NCBI GenBank assembly: GCA_003635265.1
Contig: PYIZ01000045.1
Location: 62,001 to 126,000, forward strand
Length of the DNA: 64,000 nt
Direction of reading: 5' to 3'
Source: Candidatus Poribacteria bacterium
Lineage (GTDB): Bacteria > Poribacteria > WGA-4E > PCPOR2b
The notes beneath the pieces were generated by a model. The model worked only from the letters and a program-made list of their open reading frames with translations. It did not search any database and was not told the origin of the DNA. Made by a program: the position numbers and the translations under genes. The stretch's first letter is position 1, and each line of letters starts with the position of its first letter. Positions 59,292 to 64,000 of this stretch are shown here, one piece after another.

Positions 59292-59810
59292 GTGAGAAAT
59301 ATTGTCTTGGTTGGTTTCATGGGAACAGGCAAGACCGCAGTGGGAAAAAGACTCGCCGAGCGTCTAAAGATGCCGATGATCGATACAGACGATATAATCG
59401 TAGAAGACAGCGGAATGGATATACCCGACATCTTCGCTCGGTATGGCGAAGCGCACTTTAGGGATTTAGAGAGCGCAGCGGTTTGTAAGGCATCGAATTT
59501 AGAGAACTATGTAATCTCAACAGGCGGCGGGGTTGTCCTTCGAGAATCAAATTTGGATATGCTCAAGCGCAATGGCGTCGCTTTCTGTCTGACAGCAACA
59601 CCAGAGGAAATCTGGCGGCGCGTTGGGAGTGAAACCCATCGGCCACTGCTGCAAGCCCCTAACCCATTGGGGAAAATTGAGCAAATGCTTATAGAACGTC
59701 GCCCCTTTTACGCCCATGCCGATCACCAGATCCCAACCACAAGATTATCAATTAAAGCCGTCACAGATAAAATTGTAGAAATATTCCAGCGGAACCTCCA
59801 TTCGGGGTGA
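59292..59810 (+). CDS. aroK: Shikimate kinase
   Basis: This 172-residue kinase is assigned from GTG 59292, which follows GGGG and gives the usual length; an in-frame ATG at 59232 would add 20 unrelated residues. It has the P-loop GFMGTGKT (8-15), the MIDTDDIIVEDSG substrate segment, FRDLESAAV, STGGGVVLRESN and RPLLQAPNP. It phosphorylates shikimate upstream of AroA. The aroQ gene follows 25 bases later. Confidence 0.95.
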   Translation: MRNIVLVGFMGTGKTAVGKRLAERLKMPMIDTDDIIVEDSGMDIPDIFARYGEAHFRDLESAAVCKASNLENYVISTGGGVVLRESNLDMLKRNGVAFCLTATPEEIWRRVGSETHRPLLQAPNPLGKIEQMLIERRPFYAHADHQIPTTRLSIKAVTDKIVEIFQRNLHSG

Positions 59811-59835
59811 GCGGATGTAAAGAAGAATTGACGAT

Positions 59836-60276
59836 ATGAACATCTTACTTATTCATGGTCCCAACCTCCAACTCTTAGGCAGGCGACAGCCCGAAATTTA
59901 TGGCAGCCAGACGCTACAAGACATCAATTTACACCTGATGAAAATCGTTTCAGGACGGGGTGTTAACCTCAAGGTTTTTCAGGATAATTCCGAAGGTGCA
60001 ATTGTTTCTTTCATTGGAGATAATATCGATTGGGCGGATGGTGTTATCATCAACCCTGCGGCTTATACGCATACGAGTGTCGCAATTCGGGATGCCCTGT
60101 CCGCCGTTAATGTTCCAGTAATTGAGATTCACCTCTCTAATGTGCACACCCGCGAGTCTTTTCGTCAGCATTCTTACATTTCTCCTATCGCCGTCGGTGT
60201 GATTTGTGGATTTGGAGCGCATGGCTACGATTTAGCGTTGGACGCGATGATTCAGATTTTGCAACAGTCAGATTGA
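59836..60276 (+). CDS. aroQ: Type II 3-dehydroquinate dehydratase
   Basis: This 146-residue enzyme forms dehydroshikimate. GPNLQLLGRRQPEIYG near 9-24 carries the catalytic Arg and Tyr. IINPAAYTHTSVAIRDAL follows near 75-92, and HLSNVHTRESFRQHSYIS carries the catalytic His. ICGFGAHGYDLAL is the C-terminal motif. Length is normal. With aroK and aroA it forms a chorismate cluster. Confidence 0.96.
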   Translation: MNILLIHGPNLQLLGRRQPEIYGSQTLQDINLHLMKIVSGRGVNLKVFQDNSEGAIVSFIGDNIDWADGVIINPAAYTHTSVAIRDALSAVNVPVIEIHLSNVHTRESFRQHSYISPIAVGVICGFGAHGYDLALDAMIQILQQSD

Positions 60277-60349
60277 TGGGATCAAGGAGAACCAACTGAG
60301 AGAAATTTTTGGAATCTTATTTTTTTGAAAAGTGGAAAAGGAGAACTTT

Positions 60350-60907
60350 ATGGCAGCACTCAATGACTTACGAAACGGTTTAGTTGTCCGACTCGATAAC
60401 GTTATGTACACTATTACCGATTGTCAACACGTTAAGCCCGGCAAAGGGGGTGCGTTCGCTCGGACTAAACTCAAGCGGGTCACCGACGGAGCAGTTATAG
60501 ATCGGACGTTCCGCTCAAAAGACACAATTGAAACCGTTCGCCTTGAAGAACGTGATATGCAATATATGTATAGTGATGGAATACTATTATACTTTATGGA
60601 TAATGAGACCTTTGAGCAACACCAACTACCGGAAAATCTTCTGAACGATGGAATGAAGTTTCTCAAAGAAGGAGAAACGATTCGGGTCAAAGTTGACCAA
60701 GACATTCCAGTGACAATCGAATTACCGACATTTGTGGAACTTAAAATTGTTGACACAGACCCCGGCTTACGCGGCGATACCGCCAGTGGTGGGTCAAAGC
60801 CAGCGACGCTGGAAACAGGTGGGGTGGTCCAAGTGCCCCTATTTGTTGAAAATGGTACGACAATTAAGGTTGATACCCGTACAGGAACATATGTAGAGAG
60901 GGTTTAA
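60350..60907 (+). CDS. efp: Elongation factor P
   Basis: This 185-residue factor helps ribosomes at polyproline stretches. The ATG at 60350 follows AAGGAG; an upstream in-frame start at 60332 is rejected. Domain I has the HVKPGKGGAF loop with Lys32 at the usual modification position, then RTFRSKDTIE. Domains II and III end with GLRGDTASGGSKPATLETG and VDTRTGTYVERV, as in standard EF-P. The accB gene follows three bases later. An efp-accB pair is common in bacteria. Confidence 0.97.
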   Translation: MAALNDLRNGLVVRLDNVMYTITDCQHVKPGKGGAFARTKLKRVTDGAVIDRTFRSKDTIETVRLEERDMQYMYSDGILLYFMDNETFEQHQLPENLLNDGMKFLKEGETIRVKVDQDIPVTIELPTFVELKIVDTDPGLRGDTASGGSKPATLETGGVVQVPLFVENGTTIKVDTRTGTYVERV

Positions 60908-60910
60908 TCA

Positions 60911-61378
60911 ATGCCGAGAGAAAAATCGCCATCCGCTACAGAACTTCTGCAACAGGTCTGCGACATTATGGAAGAGCGAGATTTGACAGAGGTGCTTCTG
61001 CGCGAAGATGGTATTACCTTGAAGATTCGACGAGGCAGTGAACCTGTGCCTGTCGCGTTTTCACAGCCAAGCGACATGGTGCCCTTACCAAGCGCGGAAC
61101 AAGCCGAGTCTCCTGCGGCACCGCTGTCACCAGAAGTGGGAGAACTCGTACGGTCCCCGATGGTGGGACTGTTTTATGCGTCACAATCGCCGGAGGCTGC
61201 GCCTTATGTGGAAGTTGGAAGCGTTGTATCCGAAGACGATACTTTGTGCTTGATTGAAGCGATGAAAATTTTCAACGAAGTCAAACCGGATTTCCCCTGT
61301 GAGATTCTCGAAATTCTCGTTGAAGATACAACGACCGTTGAGTTTGATCAGCCCCTGTTCCGCGTGAAACGGATATGA
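60911..61378 (+). CDS. accB: Biotin carboxyl carrier protein of acetyl-CoA carboxylase
   Basis: This 155-residue protein carries biotin for the acetyl-CoA carboxylase. An N-terminal helical part (LLQQVCDIMEERDLTEVLLRE) and a Pro/Ala-rich linker (about 45-75) precede the biotinyl domain (VRSPMVGLFYASQSPEAAPYVEVGS). The biotinylation Lys lies in CLIEAMKIFNEV near 119. It is three bases after efp. No accC follows; the next gene is rsgA. Confidence 0.96.
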   Translation: MPREKSPSATELLQQVCDIMEERDLTEVLLREDGITLKIRRGSEPVPVAFSQPSDMVPLPSAEQAESPAAPLSPEVGELVRSPMVGLFYASQSPEAAPYVEVGSVVSEDDTLCLIEAMKIFNEVKPDFPCEILEILVEDTTTVEFDQPLFRVKRI

Positions 61379-61480
61379 AGTTTAGCGTATAGGTTGGGTT
61401 GAACAGAAACGACTGAGAAAAACCGGTGTGAAATTTCCCTCAACCTTTCCGTGAAACCTAATCCTTCATAATCGAAAACT

Positions 61481-62692
61481 ATGGCAATGCCCGTTTACGC
61501 AGGCACAACTTTAATCGAAGCACAAAAAATTGTCGAAGGTGATTACTCGGCTTTTGATTGGCGGGAGCGCGTCACCTATCGCAAGGTGTATCTTGATATG
61601 AGTCCAGCGATTCGGGATGCGGAGAACGCCCTTGATAACGATAAGGACAAACCGGTTGTTGTCACATTGCTGCTCAAATCAGAGAAAATGCTCGTCAAAA
61701 ACCGTGTCAGACGTCTCAGTGCCATCAAAACTGCACGAATCATATCGGACGAAGAACTTCTAAAACGGACAGGTTACCTTTTCGATAATGAAAAACTGGT
61801 CGGACTTCCCGAAGGTGTCGTGATGCGTGCAAGCAACGGTGTTTACATTGTGCAGTGCGATGTGAATCGCTATCAATGTTCGCTGCGGGGAAAACGAGAT
61901 GCGTTTAGCAAAAATCAACAGGTCTATGTGGGTGACCGAGTCAAAGTTCAGATGATTGATGAAAGGCATGGCGTCATTGCAGCCATTATGCGTCGCACGA
62001 GCTTGTATAAACGAAGGGGCACACAGTCGAAAAGGGTTGTTCTCATTCCGAATCTCGATGGGCTCATCATCGTTTCTTCCGTAAAAGAGCCACCGATCTG
62101 GCAGCGAATGCTAGACAGATTCCTCGTTATCGCCGAAGCGTCAGGGATTGAGCCGCTTGTCTGTTTCAATAAAATTGACATGCTCGAAAACCGCTCAGAA
62201 GTGGATTCAATGGCCACGCTTTACGAGAAAATCGGTTATCGAGCAATCATTACGAGTGCAACGACCGGCGAGGGAATCGAAGATTTAAAAGGGTGGCTGA
62301 AAGGGAAAATTTCGGCACTCTCTGGACTGTCAGGTGTCGGAAAATCCTCGCTCTTGAATGCGGTTCAACCCGGTTTGAAATTGAAAACGAATAAAGTAAA
62401 TCCGCGACGAGGCGGCAGACATACGACCGTTGCAACCCAGCTTTATAGCTTGGACTTCGGCGGTTTTATCGCCGATACGCCGGGTCTTCGCGAGCTGCAC
62501 TTTTGGGACATCGAGTCTCACTTGATGGACCGCTATTTTCCAGAGATAAATTCACTGCGAAAGCGTTGTATGAAAGATCACTGTACACATACCCGTGAAG
62601 AAGGTTGTGCGGTGAAAGATGCCCTAAAAACAGGAGGCATCTCGAAGTTTCGGTATCAGAGCTATTGTGAATTTCAGAAATCGAGAAATTAG
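61481..62692 (+). CDS. rsgA: Ribosome-associated GTPase RsgA with long N-terminal extension
   Basis: This 403-residue circularly permuted GTPase matures the 30S subunit. The OB-fold part begins near 112 (GVVMRASNGVYIVQCD...CSLRGKRDAF). GTPase motifs are NKID (230-233), GLSGVGKS (282-289) and DTPG (332-335), in the permuted order. The zinc motif is Cys363, Cys368, His370 and Cys376. About 110 residues before the OB fold are not part of usual RsgA, which is near 290-350 residues long. Their function is unknown. They are continuous with the frame and have no internal start with a better ribosome site. Confidence 0.92.
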   Translation: MAMPVYAGTTLIEAQKIVEGDYSAFDWRERVTYRKVYLDMSPAIRDAENALDNDKDKPVVVTLLLKSEKMLVKNRVRRLSAIKTARIISDEELLKRTGYLFDNEKLVGLPEGVVMRASNGVYIVQCDVNRYQCSLRGKRDAFSKNQQVYVGDRVKVQMIDERHGVIAAIMRRTSLYKRRGTQSKRVVLIPNLDGLIIVSSVKEPPIWQRMLDRFLVIAEASGIEPLVCFNKIDMLENRSEVDSMATLYEKIGYRAIITSATTGEGIEDLKGWLKGKISALSGLSGVGKSSLLNAVQPGLKLKTNKVNPRRGGRHTTVATQLYSLDFGGFIADTPGLRELHFWDIESHLMDRYFPEINSLRKRCMKDHCTHTREEGCAVKDALKTGGISKFRYQSYCEFQKSRN

Positions 62693-62770
62693 TTGTGATG
62701 TAGACAAAATCGTGGGAATTTTGTTGAGCATGATTGATTAGAACAGCAAAGAATGGGAGACGCAGGAAGT

Positions 62771-64000
62771 ATGCGAAATGAACTTAAACGTCAAAGTTAT
62801 GTGATTACTGATGGTCCAGATCGAGCTGCAGCGCGCGCTATGTTGATGTTCGGCGACGATGGATTAAAGCCTGAAGATCTGGATAAACCAATTGTGGGGG
62901 TCGCCAATACATGGATTGAAATTGGTCCCTGCAACTACCACCTCCGCCGCCTTGCTGCAAAGGTGAAGGAAGGCATCCGGGCAGCAGGCGGTACGCCTCT
63001 TGAATTTAACACGGTCAGCATTTCAGATGGAATTAGTATGGGGACCGAGGGAATGAAGGCATCACTCATCAGTCGAGAGGTGATTGCGGATTCCATCGAA
63101 CTGGTTTGTCGTGGCAACATGTTTGATGCGGTTGTCACGCTTTGCGGATGCGATAAAACTGTGCCCGGCACAGTGATGGCACTTGCCCGTTTGGACATAC
63201 CCTCTCTGACGCTTTACGGTGGATCGATTATGCCCGGCCGTTTTCAGGAAGAAGATGTGACAATCATGGAGGTTTTTGAGGCGGTAGGGGTGCACGCTGC
63301 AGGCAAAATCACTATCGAAGAGCTTGATGACCTCATTAGCAAAGGCTGCCCCGGTCCGGGAGCTTGCGGTGGGCAATATACCGCCAACACAATGGCAACC
63401 GCCGTCGAGATTCTTGGGATGGCACCGATGGGTAGCGGTAGCGTCCCAGCAGTGGATAAAAATAAAGACGATGTCGCATTCCAAGCAGGTCAGTTGGTCA
63501 TGGAAATGCTAGCCGCAGACCGACGCCCTAGCCAAATCATCACCCGACGTTCGCTCGAAAATGCAATATCCTCGGTGGCGACAACCGCTGGTTCGACGAA
63601 TGGCGTCCTTCATCTGCTCGCAATTGCACACGAAGCCAACCTCCCATTGACGATTGACGACTTTGAAGAAATTCGATCAAAGACACCGATCTATGTAAAC
63701 CTCAGGCCCGGCGGACGTTTTGTTGCCGCAGATCTGCATGAAGCTGGCGGCATTCAACTTGTTGCCAAACGCCTCATGGAAGCCGGACGCCTCCACGCTG
63801 ACGAACTCACCGTAACGGGACAGACTATCGGCGAAGCTGCTGCGAGTGCTGTCGAAACAGAGGGGCAGGAAGTTGTCTTCCCAGTGTCGAAGCCGATAAA
63901 ACCGACTGGCGGATTCGCAATTCTCAAGGGCAACCTCGCCCCTGATGGATGCGTCATTAAGTTAGCCGGCCATGATAGAACCGTCCATAGAGGGCCAGCG
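62771..64000 (+). CDS. ilvD: Dihydroxy-acid dehydratase, 3' end cut by window edge
   Basis: This frame starts at the ATG at 62771 (after GCAGGAAG) and runs off the right edge (410 codons of about 560 seen). It is the iron-sulfur dehydratase of branched-chain amino acid synthesis. Cluster Cys residues are Cys54 (GPCNYH), Cys127 (CGCDKT) and Cys199 (GPGACGGQYTANTM). The SDGISMGTEGMKASL and TTAGSTNGVLHLLAIA motifs are also standard. Other members of the IlvD/Edd family use sugar acids, but the early sequence favours IlvD. Confidence 0.95.
   Translation, partial: MRNELKRQSYVITDGPDRAAARAMLMFGDDGLKPEDLDKPIVGVANTWIEIGPCNYHLRRLAAKVKEGIRAAGGTPLEFNTVSISDGISMGTEGMKASLISREVIADSIELVCRGNMFDAVVTLCGCDKTVPGTVMALARLDIPSLTLYGGSIMPGRFQEEDVTIMEVFEAVGVHAAGKITIEELDDLISKGCPGPGACGGQYTANTMATAVEILGMAPMGSGSVPAVDKNKDDVAFQAGQLVMEMLAADRRPSQIITRRSLENAISSVATTAGSTNGVLHLLAIAHEANLPLTIDDFEEIRSKTPIYVNLRPGGRFVAADLHEAGGIQLVAKRLMEAGRLHADELTVTGQTIGEAAASAVETEGQEVVFPVSKPIKPTGGFAILKGNLAPDGCVIKLAGHDRTVHRGPA

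Overview
The window reads as chromosomal DNA from an uncultured, Gram-negative-like bacterium. It has six phytanoyl-CoA dioxygenase (PhyH) family genes, two enolase-superfamily sugar-acid dehydratases, two Gfo/Idh/MocA oxidoreductases, a sialidase-like protein, a BatC/D/E set and TPR-rich proteins. It also carries several families of short interspersed repeats. This mix resembles Candidatus Poribacteria or a related sponge or marine lineage. That placement is inference from gene content, because no rRNA or tRNA gene is present. All calls come from reading the sequence by eye; no database search was run.

Layout. Positions 1-9.8 kb (minus strand) hold a partial PhyH gene, then a run comprising a DUF58 protein, an L-rhamnonate-dehydratase-like enolase, BatC, BatD, BatE, a CopD-like membrane protein and a penicillin-acylase-family protein. 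Positions 9.9-14.1 kb (plus) hold a PhyH gene with its own promoter and terminator, then an FAA hydrolase, an SDR dehydrogenase and a bicupin. With the dehydratase next door these suggest a non-phosphorylative diketo-hydrolase route for L-rhamnonate or L-fuconate. Positions 14.1-15.4 kb (minus) hold an AhpD-like selenoprotein and a methyltransferase. Positions 15.5-24 kb hold an FGE-like protein, miaA, a large DUF4175-like protein, a DUF433 protein, a PhyH protein with HXG in place of HXD, glutaredoxin and thioredoxin reductase. Positions 24.1-27.8 kb hold a serine protease-TPR fusion and an FRG-TPR fusion. Positions 28-36.6 kb hold the sialidase-like protein, three PhyH genes (one HXG), two Gfo/Idh/MocA genes, a redoxin selenoprotein, a beta-propeller protein and a RspA/ManD-like enolase. 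Positions 36.9-45.4 kb hold DoxX, a DnaJ-like chaperone, ndk, a DUF2007-like protein, a DUF2064 protein, yqeY, a sigma-54 activator, a BatD-tail-like protein, MoxR and a secreted protein. Positions 45.4-54.6 kb (minus) hold a pyrimidine group (HD hydrolase, pyrR, pyrC, carA, carB) preceded by a convincing PyrR attenuator. Positions 54.8-64 kb (plus) hold two DapA-family proteins, aroA, a tandem peroxiredoxin with two in-frame UGA codons, aroK, aroQ, efp, accB, rsgA and a partial ilvD.

The strongest unusual signal is selenocysteine use. Three redox genes have in-frame UGA exactly where the catalytic Cys should be, each followed by a hairpin at bacterial SECIS distance. One encodes an exported double peroxiredoxin with a Sec in each domain. 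UGA is also an ordinary stop here, so this is Sec decoding rather than code reassignment. Other notable items are two PhyH proteins lacking the Asp iron ligand (the pattern of Fe/2OG halogenases), the PyrR leader, and interspersed repeats that sit at stop codons and supply the last residues or stop codons of carA, carB, pyrC and others. One such repeat is read into the BatD signal region.
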